From positions 1-64,000 of the forward strand of contig DAHVNW010000004.1 of the NCBI GenBank assembly GCA_027319095.1: a stretch of 64,000 bases of DNA. The letters run 5' to 3'. A program made the position numbers and the translations under genes. Shown one piece after another: positions 17,979-26,221 of this stretch. Numbering within the stretch: position 1 is the first letter of the stretch; every line of letters begins with the position of its first letter. Below the pieces are notes generated by a model. It ran no database searches. It saw nothing but the letters and a program-made list of their open reading frames with translations, and was not told the origin of the DNA. This stretch comes from a bacterium. GTDB lineage: Bacteria > SZUA-79 > Acidulodesulfobacterales > Acidulodesulfobacteraceae.

Positions 17979-18719
17979 ATGAAGGAAATAAAAGAAACTA
18001 AGGAAAGCCGCCAAACTTCTTTTATAATTGCAATAACGGGCGCGTCAGGCTCCATATACGGATTCAGTCTTCTTAAAGCGTTGTTAGAACGCTCTTTTTT
18101 CGTTCATCTTATAATTTCCAAGCCTGGATTTAAGGTAATTAAAGACGAACTCGGCATGTTTGCCGGCATGCATGGAGATGAAGATGCAGGCGAAGGCTCC
18201 GACCCCGGCGTTTCCTGCGAAAACGCGGCGGAGGATGTAACGGCGGCACCGCCTTCAGCAGCGGCAGCGGCTGCCGTAAAAGAAGAAATAGTAAGTAAAT
18301 TCGACTTATACGGGGAAGCGGCAAACTTTGTTTTTTTGAACGAAAATTTCTTAGAAGCCCGCATCGCAAGCGGTTCGGCAAAAAATGTCAAAGGCATGGC
18401 GGTCGTTCCGTGTTCTATGGGCAGTCTTTCGCGGATCGCCAACGGAATTTCTGGAAACCTGATAGAACGGGCTGCGGACGTCATGCTTAAAGAGCGGAAA
18501 AAACTTATAATCTGCCCGAGAGAAACGCCGCTTAACGACATACACTTAAAAAATATGCTGTCGCTTCATTCCTCCGGAGCGGTAATACTCCCCCCTGTTC
18601 CGGCATTTTACGGGAGGCCCCGGACGGTCGAAGATATCGTAAATTTTATAACCGGAAGAATATTGGATAACCTGGGCATAGAAAACGACGTTTACGAAAG
18701 ATGGGCGGGCTATGACTGA
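17979..18719 (+). CDS. mqnM: UbiX-family flavin prenyltransferase with acidic/Ala-rich insert, probable MqnM
   Basis: Makes the prenylated FMN cofactor needed by the UbiD-type enzyme encoded two genes upstream. Conserved blocks are ITGASGSIYG (FMN binding, residue 20), SGSAKNVKGMAVVPCSM (about 131-147), RAADVMLKERKKLIICPRETPL and the GRPRTVEDIV tail. The protein has 246 residues against about 190-200 for the family. The excess is an insert at about residues 62-100 that is first acidic/Gly-rich and then nearly poly-Ala. It replaces a surface loop between two conserved blocks. The last 8 bp overlap mqnE. Confidence 0.9.
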   Translation: MKEIKETKESRQTSFIIAITGASGSIYGFSLLKALLERSFFVHLIISKPGFKVIKDELGMFAGMHGDEDAGEGSDPGVSCENAAEDVTAAPPSAAAAAAVKEEIVSKFDLYGEAANFVFLNENFLEARIASGSAKNVKGMAVVPCSMGSLSRIANGISGNLIERAADVMLKERKKLIICPRETPLNDIHLKNMLSLHSSGAVILPPVPAFYGRPRTVEDIVNFITGRILDNLGIENDVYERWAGYD

Positions 18720-19797
18720 AAATAAAAATTTTGATTTAATAAAAGAAAAGATTTATAATAATACAAGGCTGTCGGAAAGCGACGCTTTATTTTTATTTAA
18801 ATCGAACGATTTGATTTCTATCGGCGAACTTGCCGGTCATAAAAACGACACAATCAACGGAAATAAAGTATATTATATCGTCAATATCCATATAAATTAT
18901 ACAAATATATGCGTAAACAGGTGCGCTTTTTGCGCTTTTTATAGAAACGGGAAGGAACCGGACGCATATTTAATGAATATAGAACAAATAATAGAATATA
19001 TCGAAAAACATAAAAAAACTAATAATTTTAAAGAAGTCCATATAGTAGGCGGGTTGCATCCATCCATCCCCTACGGCTTCTATTTAAAAATGATTAACAG
19101 GATAAAAAGCGAATTTCCGTCTCTTTCTATTCAGGCATTTACCGCCGTGGAAATAGACTATTTATCCAAAATTTCGGGGTCGTCAGTAAAAGACGTCCTG
19201 AGGGATTTAAGGGAAAACGGTTTAGACAGCCTGCCTGGAGGCGGAGCCGAAATATTCGAGCCTTCGATAAGAAAAAAATTATGTCCTCAAAAAATAAGCG
19301 GAAAAAGGTGGATTTCTATTCATAAAACCGCGCACGAATCAGGAATTCCGTCTAACGCTTCGATGCTTTACGGCGTAAAAGAAAGCTACGAAGACAGGGT
19401 GAGCCACTTAAGCGAAATCAGAAAAGCGCAAGATGAGTCGGGAGGCTTTCAATCTTTTATACCTTTTGCGTTTCAGCCCAAAAACACGGCTGTTAAGAAA
19501 GGTAATTTTACTTCTGGATACGACGACCTTAAGGTAATAGCGGTTTCGCGTCTTTTTTTAGATAATTTTAAACACGTAAAGACATTTTTCGTTAATCTCG
19601 GCATTAATCTTGCGCAAGTTTCTTTGTCTTTCGGCGCCGACGATTTCGACGGAACGCTGACGGAGGAAAAAATATCCCACGACGCCGGTTCGGTTAACCC
19701 CGTAGGCTTAAGCGTTAAAAACGTAAAAAAGATAATAAGGGAAGCAGGCAAAATTCCGGTTGAAAGAGATACCTTATATAATATTAATTTTAATTAA
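18712..19797 (+). CDS. mqnE: Aminofutalosine synthase (radical SAM)
   Basis: Radical SAM enzyme that joins SAM-derived adenosyl and 3-carboxyvinyloxybenzoate to form aminofutalosine, the second step of the futalosine menaquinone route. The Fe-S cluster motif Cys67-x3-Cys71-x2-Cys74 is intact. Further marks are IVGGLHP, LPGGGAEIF and the RKKLCPQKISGKRW / NASMLYG blocks that are typical of MqnE rather than MqnC. 361 residues is normal. It overlaps the ubiX-like gene by 8 bp, so it is translationally coupled. mqnA, B, C and D are not in the window. Confidence 0.92.
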   Translation: MTENKNFDLIKEKIYNNTRLSESDALFLFKSNDLISIGELAGHKNDTINGNKVYYIVNIHINYTNICVNRCAFCAFYRNGKEPDAYLMNIEQIIEYIEKHKKTNNFKEVHIVGGLHPSIPYGFYLKMINRIKSEFPSLSIQAFTAVEIDYLSKISGSSVKDVLRDLRENGLDSLPGGGAEIFEPSIRKKLCPQKISGKRWISIHKTAHESGIPSNASMLYGVKESYEDRVSHLSEIRKAQDESGGFQSFIPFAFQPKNTAVKKGNFTSGYDDLKVIAVSRLFLDNFKHVKTFFVNLGINLAQVSLSFGADDFDGTLTEEKISHDAGSVNPVGLSVKNVKKIIREAGKIPVERDTLYNINFN

Positions 19798-19832
19798 ACA
19801 ACCTAACGGTTAAAAAGCTTAAGGAGGCTAAA

Positions 19833-20321
19833 ATGTTTAGCTTAAACGAATTTGTATTTTATCCCGGGTACGGCGTTTGCATAGTTGAATCTATTTCCAA
19901 ACAAACGATAGGTTCCGCCGAGTTGTCTTTTTACGGTATCAGGGTTCTCGAAAACAACGCTAAAATCATGGTGCCCGTTAAAAGTGCGTCGGACACCGGC
20001 CTCCGGCTTTTAATAAAAGAAAACGAGATACAGAAGGTTTTCGACGTGCTCGAGGAAAAATGCGTAAAAAATCCTTTCGCAAGAAAAGAATCATGGAATA
20101 AAAGGTTTAATGGTTATAATATAAAATTATGCTCTTCCTGTCTTTTCGAAGTCGCCGAAGTTTTAAGGGATTTATATATTTTAAAGTGCGAAAAAGAATT
20201 GTCTTTTGCCGAAAAAAAGATGTTCGAAAAAGCGAAACACTTGATAATAAAAGAGCTTTCCACGGTTATGAACAGGCCGGAAACTTTTATAGAAGAAAAA
20301 ATAAAAAGAATATTCATATAA
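19833..20321 (+). CDS. CarD/CdnL-family RNA polymerase-binding regulator
   Basis: 162 residues. The N-terminal CarD_CdnL/TRCF beta-barrel starts at residue 3 (LNEFVFYPGYGVCIVESI) and is followed by an all-helical C-terminal domain. Proteins of this family bind the RNA polymerase beta subunit and stabilise open complexes, often at rRNA and growth genes. A good AAGGAGG ribosome binding site precedes the ATG. The next gene is a PIN/TRAM protein, and carD-PIN/TRAM-ispD-ispF is a recurrent bacterial neighbourhood. Here ispD and ispF follow on the opposite strand. Confidence 0.9.
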   Translation: MFSLNEFVFYPGYGVCIVESISKQTIGSAELSFYGIRVLENNAKIMVPVKSASDTGLRLLIKENEIQKVFDVLEEKCVKNPFARKESWNKRFNGYNIKLCSSCLFEVAEVLRDLYILKCEKELSFAEKKMFEKAKHLIIKELSTVMNRPETFIEEKIKRIFI

Positions 20322-20409
20322 AACGGAAACAAAACGCCTTCAAAATTAAATTTAAACGCTTAGTCCAGACAATATTTATTTAAATACAATAAAATTTAAA
20401 TAATATCCA

Positions 20410-21540
20410 ATGAAAATTTTAAATAAAAAACCAATCCTTTGCATAAGGATAATGCTGATTCTTACCTCCGCCATTCTCGGCTATCTTATAGGAAAAGAAT
20501 ACTGGCGCAACGATTTTTTGTCTTATGTAGGGCTTTTATTTGGTTTTACCATTGGTTTTATTGTAGTCTCGGTAGAAAAGAGCATGGAATCCATTTCCAC
20601 GAAAAAAATTTTAACGGGGGGAATCGGACTTTTTATCGGACTTTTTATAGTTAATTATATTACCTATAAGTTGTTTAAATCCTTTTTTACGAGTTCGGAA
20701 CTCGGTTATATTACATATGCCTTCATTAATTTTGTCGCGGGCTATCTTGGTTTAATCATAGGCTTGAGGATGAGCGACGATTTTTCTGGAGGCTTTAGGG
20801 GGGCTGCTGGAACGCAGGGAGCGGGTGGAGGACAGGCCAATATAGCCATAAGAGATTTTAAGGACGTTAAGGATGCCGTACTTAAAACTGCAAGGGCGGA
20901 ACAGTGCCGCAATTATAAAGTAATCGATACCAGCAGTTTAATAGACGGGAGAATTCTAGACGTATCTAAAACCGGATTCATCGACGGCACTTTTGCGATA
21001 CCCACCTTCGTTCTGCATGAACTTCAGCATATAGCAGATTCTCAGGATCCGCTAAAAAGAGTGAAAGGCAGAAGAGGTTTGGACATACTTAAAGAACTGA
21101 GGGAAGATAAAAATATAAATATCGAGTTTACCGATGTGGATTATCCTAATCTCAAAGAAGTGGACGCCAAATTGATAGCGTTTGCCAAGGAAAAAAATGG
21201 AAAAATTATAACTACGGATTTTAATCTCAATAAAGTTGCCCAGGTTAGAAATATCGCCGTTTTAAATATAAACGACCTTGTTAAGGCTCTAAGGCCTATT
21301 CTGGTCCCCGGCGAAACTATGACGGTTTTGATAACGAAAGAAGGAAGAGAAAAGAATCAGGGCATTGCCTATATGGACGACGGCACAATGGTTGTAGTCG
21401 AAGATGCCATGAAATTAGTCGGCTCCGAGCTTGAGGTCGTCGTTACTAGTATTTTACAGACTTCAAGCGGCAGAATGATATTTGCCAAAATAAATTCGGA
21501 AAGGGAAACAGCGGTATCAGCAGCTGCCGAAATGAAATAG
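20410..21540 (+). CDS. PIN/TRAM-domain membrane protein (YacL family)
   Basis: 376 residues. About four N-terminal membrane segments (to residue 120) are followed by a Gly-rich linker. Next is a PIN nuclease-like domain (VIDTSSLIDGRI near 175, then acidic residues in TDVDYPNLKEVDAKLIAFA and TTDFNLN), and last a TRAM domain (about 300-365) that probably binds RNA. This architecture is widely conserved, but its substrate is not firmly known; an RNA-processing role at the membrane is inferred. It lies 88 bp after the CarD-like gene. The 292 bp after its stop holds repeats. Confidence 0.9.
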   Translation: MKILNKKPILCIRIMLILTSAILGYLIGKEYWRNDFLSYVGLLFGFTIGFIVVSVEKSMESISTKKILTGGIGLFIGLFIVNYITYKLFKSFFTSSELGYITYAFINFVAGYLGLIIGLRMSDDFSGGFRGAAGTQGAGGGQANIAIRDFKDVKDAVLKTARAEQCRNYKVIDTSSLIDGRILDVSKTGFIDGTFAIPTFVLHELQHIADSQDPLKRVKGRRGLDILKELREDKNINIEFTDVDYPNLKEVDAKLIAFAKEKNGKIITTDFNLNKVAQVRNIAVLNINDLVKALRPILVPGETMTVLITKEGREKNQGIAYMDDGTMVVVEDAMKLVGSELEVVVTSILQTSSGRMIFAKINSERETAVSAAAEMK

Positions 21541-21547
21541 GTACTCT

Positions 21548-21643
21548 GGATAATGCGTCATATTTATATATTTTCAGACGAACGTGCGTGCTTTATGTCC
21601 TAAGTTAGCGCCTGAAAATAAAAATAAATCTGACGCATTATCC
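21548..21643. repeat. Long imperfect hairpin between convergent genes
   Basis: Perfect outer arms GGATAATGCGTCA (21548-21560) and TGACGCATTATCC (21631-21643), plus inner perfect arms TATTTTCAG (21569-21577) and CTGAAAATA (21612-21620). They enclose a 34-nt loop. It could be a transcription barrier between the convergent PIN/TRAM and ispD genes, a structured RNA, or a miniature repeat element. Confidence 0.65.
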
Positions 21644-21706
21644 CTCGTTTAGCCGGGTTGTAAAATTCCTTTATCTGATGATTGATGCCTTTTCCCTCTT
21701 TACCTC

Positions 21707-21804
21707 TTTAGCAGGCAGTTGAAACAAAAAGGGGAGCGGGCAAGTTTCAAAGAAGTTTTCGACGCGGCTTTAGCAGGTAGTTGAAACACAAAGGGGAGCG
21801 GGCA
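21707..21804. repeat. Two direct copies of a 36-bp repeat, 62-bp period
   Basis: Copy 1 at 21707-21742 and copy 2 at 21769-21804 differ at two positions. Both contain AGTTGAAACA and AAAGGGGAGCGGGCA. The 26-bp intervening sequence is unique. The first copy is followed by GTTTCAA, which can pair with its TTGAAAC. Only two copies exist and no cas gene is nearby. Confidence 0.7.
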
Positions 21805-21832
21805 GATTGATTTTCCGCCTCGCCATTCTTGT

Positions 21833-22789
21833 TTAGTCGGTAAATCGTTTATCAAATTTACTTAATAGCAGTTCGGCTATTTCAAGGTCGATGGCGGAAG
21901 TTATTTTGATGTTCATTGGATTTGACATTACAGGCGTTGCCGATATGCCAATATTTTCGACGAGGGATACGTCGTCGGTGGACGTAAAATTTTCCGCTGC
22001 GGCTTTTTCGATGGCATTTTTTATTATTTCGTATTTGAAGACTTGCGGGGTTTTAGCTGATATCAGGTTTGACCTTTTGAGCGTTTTTATATTTAGTCTT
22101 AGTCCTTTTTGTTCCGGCATATTAAAAATAGGAACTTCGTTTTCTCCGGCTGCTTTTATTTTTTTGATTTTTATCTTTTCGATTGTTTTTATGGTTTCGG
22201 TTACTTCCGAATATAAAAATGCAGCGCCGTTTTCAGCCGTTTTTTTCAGCAATAAATTAAGCTCTCCTTCGGTTACGAACGGTCTTGCCGAGTCGTGTAT
22301 AAAAACTATTGGATTTTCCTGAAAGGTTTGCGCGCTTTGCGCGCCTTGAGGACATTTAGAGCTTTTAGAGGATATAGCGGCGGCAGAGGCTTGTATAATT
22401 TGTGCGGCTTGGGAAGAGGCTTGAGAATTTTGACAGGCTTTAGAGATTTGCCCCTTTTTAGAAATAATGCTTTCTATATATTTAACAGAGTTGGCGACCG
22501 ATTCCTGCCTTGTTGCGCCGCCGGTTACTATGCGTAATTTTCCGGCTTCACCGGAAGGCATATTTTCTTCAAAAAAATTTTTCCAGTTAAAATTAAAGAC
22601 GGAAGAGGGTGGAACCGCAAGGACTATACTTTCGAAATTAATTTTGGATTTTAAAAAAATTTCGAGGCTGTGCAATATAATTTCTTTATTTTTTAATTTT
22701 ATAAGCTGTTTAGGAACGGCAAAACCGGTTCTGTTGCCCATGCCTGCAGCAAGCAGGATTGCATATGATTTAGGCGTATATTCCGGCAT
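21833..22789 (-). CDS. ispD: 2-C-methyl-D-erythritol 4-phosphate cytidylyltransferase with low-complexity insert
   Basis: Third MEP-pathway enzyme; couples MEP to CTP. Motifs: LLAAGMGNRTG (nucleotide binding, residue 12), PKQ, GGATRQESV, VFIHDSARP and STDDVSLVE. The protein is 318 residues against about 230 for the family. The surplus is a Ser/Gln/Ala-rich stretch at about residues 111-159 and a second Lys-rich insert before the TPQVF motif. I start it at the ATG at 22789 because GGAAGAA lies just upstream. The frame stays open to another ATG at 22846, but that would add 19 non-conserved residues and overlap ispF. It is transcribed after ispF. Confidence 0.9.
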   Translation of the reverse strand: MPEYTPKSYAILLAAGMGNRTGFAVPKQLIKLKNKEIILHSLEIFLKSKINFESIVLAVPPSSVFNFNWKNFFEENMPSGEAGKLRIVTGGATRQESVANSVKYIESIISKKGQISKACQNSQASSQAAQIIQASAAAISSKSSKCPQGAQSAQTFQENPIVFIHDSARPFVTEGELNLLLKKTAENGAAFLYSEVTETIKTIEKIKIKKIKAAGENEVPIFNMPEQKGLRLNIKTLKRSNLISAKTPQVFKYEIIKNAIEKAAAENFTSTDDVSLVENIGISATPVMSNPMNIKITSAIDLEIAELLLSKFDKRFTD

Positions 22790-22812
22790 ATGATTTCTTC
22801 CAGTTTTGTTTT

Positions 22813-23316
22813 TTATTCCGATGATAACAGGCATACGGAAAAGCACTCGATTGCTTTTTGTTTTCCAACTGAATCCAGTCCTTCTTTCGTCTTGCCTTTT
22901 ATGTTTATGCGCGATACGTCAGTTTCAAGGACAGATGCCACTTTCGCAGTCATTCGTTCTTTATATGCGGAGACTTTTGGCGTTTGGGTTATAACGGTAA
23001 TATCTGCGTTGACTAATCCATAGCCTTTTTCGCGCACCAATTTGTAAGCGTGCTTTAATATTTCGACACTATTTATTCCTTTGGTAGATTTAAGGTCGTC
23101 GGGAAAAAGGACGCCTATATCCGGAAGGGATATGGCGCCCAAAAGAGCGTCGGTAAGAGAATGAAGAATAACGTCGCCGTCCGAATGGGCGGCAACGCCG
23201 ATATGCCCGTCTATTAAAATTCCGCCGAGGTATAATCTTTTGGCGGCGTTTTCAAAAAGCGCAATTTCTAAAAACTTATGTATGTCGTAGCCGCTTCCTA
23301 TTCTAAAATCCTTCAT
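22813..23316 (-). CDS. ispF: 2-C-methyl-D-erythritol 2,4-cyclodiphosphate synthase
   Basis: Fifth MEP-pathway enzyme; makes the cyclic diphosphate. 167 residues with the zinc-binding GSGYDIHKF at the N-terminus, HSDGDVILHSLTDALLGA, DIGVLFPDD and the C-terminal KTKEGLDSVGK region. All are intact. It is transcribed towards ispD with 23 bp between the ispF stop and the preferred ispD start, so the two form an operon in the order ispF-ispD, the reverse of the common ispD-ispF. Confidence 0.95.
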   Translation of the reverse strand: MKDFRIGSGYDIHKFLEIALFENAAKRLYLGGILIDGHIGVAAHSDGDVILHSLTDALLGAISLPDIGVLFPDDLKSTKGINSVEILKHAYKLVREKGYGLVNADITVITQTPKVSAYKERMTAKVASVLETDVSRINIKGKTKEGLDSVGKQKAIECFSVCLLSSE

Positions 23317-23527
23317 CGTATAATTATATCATAACGGTTTTAGCGCGTAAACGCAAATTCAAAACCCAAAATTCAGATTTAGAAATTTATAATATAAAAA
23401 AATAAAAAAACCGCTTATATTGCTTATTTGGAAATCTCGCCATAAAAAGGACAAAAATGGGTAAAAAAATTTTAAAATTTAGTTAGATACGAAAAGGGCT
23501 TAAAACCGGAAAACCTTATAAAATAAC

Positions 23528-23614
23528 TGGTGCCGAAGGGGGGAATCGAACCCCCATGGGATTGCTCCCGCCGGATTTTGAGTCCGGTGCGTCTACCAGT
23601 TCCACCACTTCGGC
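23528..23614 (-). tRNA. tRNA-Leu (anticodon CAA)
   Basis: On the minus strand an 87-nt cloverleaf: acceptor GCCGAAG paired with CTTCGGC, anticodon stem CCGGA/TCCGG with loop CTCAAAA, so the anticodon is CAA. A long class-II variable arm and the T-arm GGGGGTTCGATTCCCCC follow, and the CCA is encoded. It reads UUG leucine codons. It lies between truA and ispF. Confidence 0.97.
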
Positions 23615-23645
23615 TTCTTGCGGATAAATAAAATATGAAATATGC

Positions 23646-23677
23646 TATAAGTCCCTCCATTTCGGGATGGACTTATA
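23646..23677 (-). terminator. Hairpin between truA and tRNA-Leu(CAA)
   Basis: Perfect 9-bp arms TATAAGTCC (23646-23654) and GGACTTATA (23669-23677) with a 14-nt loop. It is 110 bp after the truA stop. The following sequence is AT-rich but lacks a clean T-run, so it may be a weak terminator or a processing site for the tRNA precursor. Confidence 0.4.
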
Positions 23678-23786
23678 AAGACAATCGAATAAAGACAATT
23701 AGGCAATTATAACCAACAATTAAGTTTAAATTTTACAATATTATCGATTAAAATTCAATAAAACATTTTTTTGAAATAAACGGGTG

Positions 23787-24584
23787 TTATGTCGGCAATG
23801 TTTCATAAACTTTATGTTTATATTTGACCGAATATAAAAAAAGCCCGTATGGCGGAGCGCATGGAAAACCGGATGCGCTATTTTTCCCGTCAAGCATTTC
23901 CTTAATGCTGTTGACGCCGATCTTGCCGGCGCCGCAAGTAACGATAGCCCCCACTATCCTTCTTACCATATGCCTTAAAAAACCTTCTCCTTCGACGAAT
24001 ATGTCAAAGCCGTAATCCACGGCGCAAATTTTTATATCGGAAATTATTTTGTAATAGTTCGTTATTTTCTTTCCTTTTTCTCTCTTTGCAAAATTAAAAA
24101 AGTTATTTCTTCCCAGGAAAATACTTGCGGATTTGTTTATTAAGCCTATATTTAAGTCTTCTTTGATAAACCAGGACATACCAGACAATAATGGACTTCT
24201 GAGCCCGGAATTTATTTTATAAAGATAAGTTTTAGAAATCGTATCGTATGTGGCATGAAACGAGTCGTGCACCGTCTCTATATTTTTGACGCATATATCC
24301 CGCGGCAAAACTCCGTTTAACGAAATCTTCAACATATTTAAATCGTAATAAAACGGGAGCCTGAAATTAGCGACCTGATTTAAGGCATGGACTCCGGCAT
24401 CCGTCCTTCCGGAAACCGACAGCTTAACGTCCGACTTAGTTATAATTCTTATAGCCTTCAGTAGCTCATTTTCTACGGTTTTATTTCCTTCTTCAAAACA
24501 CTCATGGTTTTTCGAAGATTTATTTTGAACTTGCCAGCCGTTATAATTTGCTCCGCAATATTCTATCACTATTAAATAATTCAT
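23787..24584 (-). CDS. truA: tRNA pseudouridine(38-40) synthase
   Basis: Isomerises uridines 38-40 in the anticodon arm. 265 residues. The catalytic aspartate is in the GRTDAGVHALNQVANF block (about residue 60). Other family blocks are YCGANYNGWQVQ at the N-terminus, the SKTYLYKI region and FLRHMVRRIVG near the C-terminus. It follows pilR by 58 bp on the same strand. It is probably read through from the pilus block or from a local promoter that I cannot identify. Confidence 0.95.
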   Translation of the reverse strand: MNYLIVIEYCGANYNGWQVQNKSSKNHECFEEGNKTVENELLKAIRIITKSDVKLSVSGRTDAGVHALNQVANFRLPFYYDLNMLKISLNGVLPRDICVKNIETVHDSFHATYDTISKTYLYKINSGLRSPLLSGMSWFIKEDLNIGLINKSASIFLGRNNFFNFAKREKGKKITNYYKIISDIKICAVDYGFDIFVEGEGFLRHMVRRIVGAIVTCGAGKIGVNSIKEMLDGKNSASGFPCAPPYGLFLYSVKYKHKVYETLPT

Positions 24585-24642
24585 TTAATTAATCCCTTAT
24601 CTAGTATTTCGCTAACAATTTACAAAAAATTTTCATTGTCCT

Positions 24643-26217
24643 TCACTTAGCCTCTTTAGATAGTATATACCTGAGCGACCTTAAGGATAAGCCCAAGCTT
24701 TTAGCCGCTTCTATTTTAGAATTTTCCGTTTTTATCCTGTTTGCCGTTATGTAATTCTCTATTTTTTTAATAAAATCAGGAAGAGATATATTCTCCGTTT
24801 TATTTACATAATTAAAAATATCAGCTATATCCGCCATATAATCTTTGCCTTCTTCAACTTCCTTGCCATCCTTGTTCTCTTCGTAATTTTTGCCGTGGTT
24901 CATGGAATGCGCATATGTTTTTTGGATTTCCGGCATTTTTTCTTTTACGGTTTCTTCGTGTTTTTCGCTTTTATCATTATTTATAACGTAATCGGGAAGG
25001 CATTCTAAACCTATTTCCATAATGTTCCTGCCTTCGCCAGCATTCGGTAAGGTTTGCGCTACGCCGCCTTCGCAGTAAATACAGGCTCTTTCGATAATAT
25101 TTTCAAGTTCTCTGACGTTTCCAGGATAATCGTAGGCGGTAAGGATTTCCAAAGCTTCCTTAGAAACCGAATTAATATTTTTTGAATATTTCTTTATAAA
25201 ATAAGAAATAAGCTCTGGAACATCTTCTTTATGGTTTCTAAGGGGCGGCATCTTAATATTTATCTTATTTAGTCTGTAATACAAATCGTCTCTGAATTTT
25301 CCGGCAGATATTGATCCATCCAGGCCTATGTTGGTAGCGGCTATTATCTTAATGCTGACCGGTTCTTCCCTGTTGGAACCTAATCTTCTGCATGTTTTCT
25401 CCTGCAATAGCCTCAATAACTTTACCTGAACCTGCATAGGCAAATCGCCTATTTCGTCTAAGAAAAGTATCCCGCCGTCCGCATATTTTATTAAACCCAT
25501 TTTATCAGTTTCCGCTCCGGTAAAAGCCCCCTTAGCATATCCAAAAAGTTCGCTTTCTATGAGATTTTCGGGAATAGCGGCAATATTAACTGGAACGAAG
25601 GGTATGTTTTTTTTGCCTCCTGATCCTTTCGAATAAATTTCATAAATTAATCTTGCGGCGAGTTCTTTCCCTGTTCCGGATTCGCCTGTAATTAATATGG
25701 TATTAAAACCTGCGGAGACCTTGTTTATCTCGTTTAAGATATGGATTATGGCTTTAGAGCCGCCTTTTATTTCTCCGGCGTAAACTTTAGCCGCTTTTTT
25801 TATATTATGCAATTCGTCTAAGACGCCGAAATAATCTATCGCCCTTCTGACGATTATTTTAAATTCTTCGTTATCGAAAGGTTTAATAAGATAGTCGAAT
25901 GCCCCCAGCTTTATCGCTTCTATTCCAGTTTTAATGTCGGAAAAAGCCGTCATCAATATGACCGGAATTTGTTTATATTTCAAACTCGAGTCGGCTGTTT
26001 CGTTTTTAAAATATTTTATAAAATCTATCCCCGACATTTTCGGCATTCTGACGTCCGATATAATTAAACTAAAACTTTTTTCCCGAATAAGTTTTACTGC
26101 CGCGTTTACGTTTTCGGCAGTAAAAATATCGTATCCTTCAAGTTTAAGAAGTATAGATAAAGATTCGAGTATGGATTTTTCGTCGTCTATTATTAATATT
26201 TCAGGCTTTTTTTTCAT
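24643..26217 (-). CDS. pilR: Sigma-54-dependent response regulator, PilR-like
   Basis: 524 residues. Receiver domain (1-125) with acidic pocket DDE, phospho-acceptor Asp in ISDVRMP and Lys in LIKPFD. AAA+ domain (about 145-380) with Walker A GESGTGKE, intact GAFTGA loop for sigma-54 contact, and Walker B GGILFLDEIGD. A Fis-type helix-turn-helix lies at the C-terminus (AAKSLGLSLRSLRYILS). An unusually long, Lys/Glu-rich linker of roughly 70-80 residues separates the AAA+ part from the HTH. It is activated by the kinase encoded just upstream (4-bp gap) and probably drives pilin transcription. It is the only enhancer-binding protein in the window, and so the only local candidate for the htrA promoter. 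Confidence 0.92.
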   Translation of the reverse strand: MKKKPEILIIDDEKSILESLSILLKLEGYDIFTAENVNAAVKLIREKSFSLIISDVRMPKMSGIDFIKYFKNETADSSLKYKQIPVILMTAFSDIKTGIEAIKLGAFDYLIKPFDNEEFKIIVRRAIDYFGVLDELHNIKKAAKVYAGEIKGGSKAIIHILNEINKVSAGFNTILITGESGTGKELAARLIYEIYSKGSGGKKNIPFVPVNIAAIPENLIESELFGYAKGAFTGAETDKMGLIKYADGGILFLDEIGDLPMQVQVKLLRLLQEKTCRRLGSNREEPVSIKIIAATNIGLDGSISAGKFRDDLYYRLNKINIKMPPLRNHKEDVPELISYFIKKYSKNINSVSKEALEILTAYDYPGNVRELENIIERACIYCEGGVAQTLPNAGEGRNIMEIGLECLPDYVINNDKSEKHEETVKEKMPEIQKTYAHSMNHGKNYEENKDGKEVEEGKDYMADIADIFNYVNKTENISLPDFIKKIENYITANRIKTENSKIEAAKSLGLSLRSLRYILSKEAK

Positions 26218-26221
26218 CGAA

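Noticed and set aside
21707-21804. A minimal CRISPR array
   Set aside because: Only two repeats with mismatches, no cas genes, and no third unit. The GAAAC word alone is not sufficient.
22790-22846. Longer IspD starting at 22846
   Set aside because: It would overlap ispF and add an unconserved head, while GGAAGAA precedes the ATG at 22789.
23472-23660. A 62-codon minus-strand reading frame
   Set aside because: It runs through the tRNA-Leu(CAA) gene; its middle is the translated tRNA sequence.
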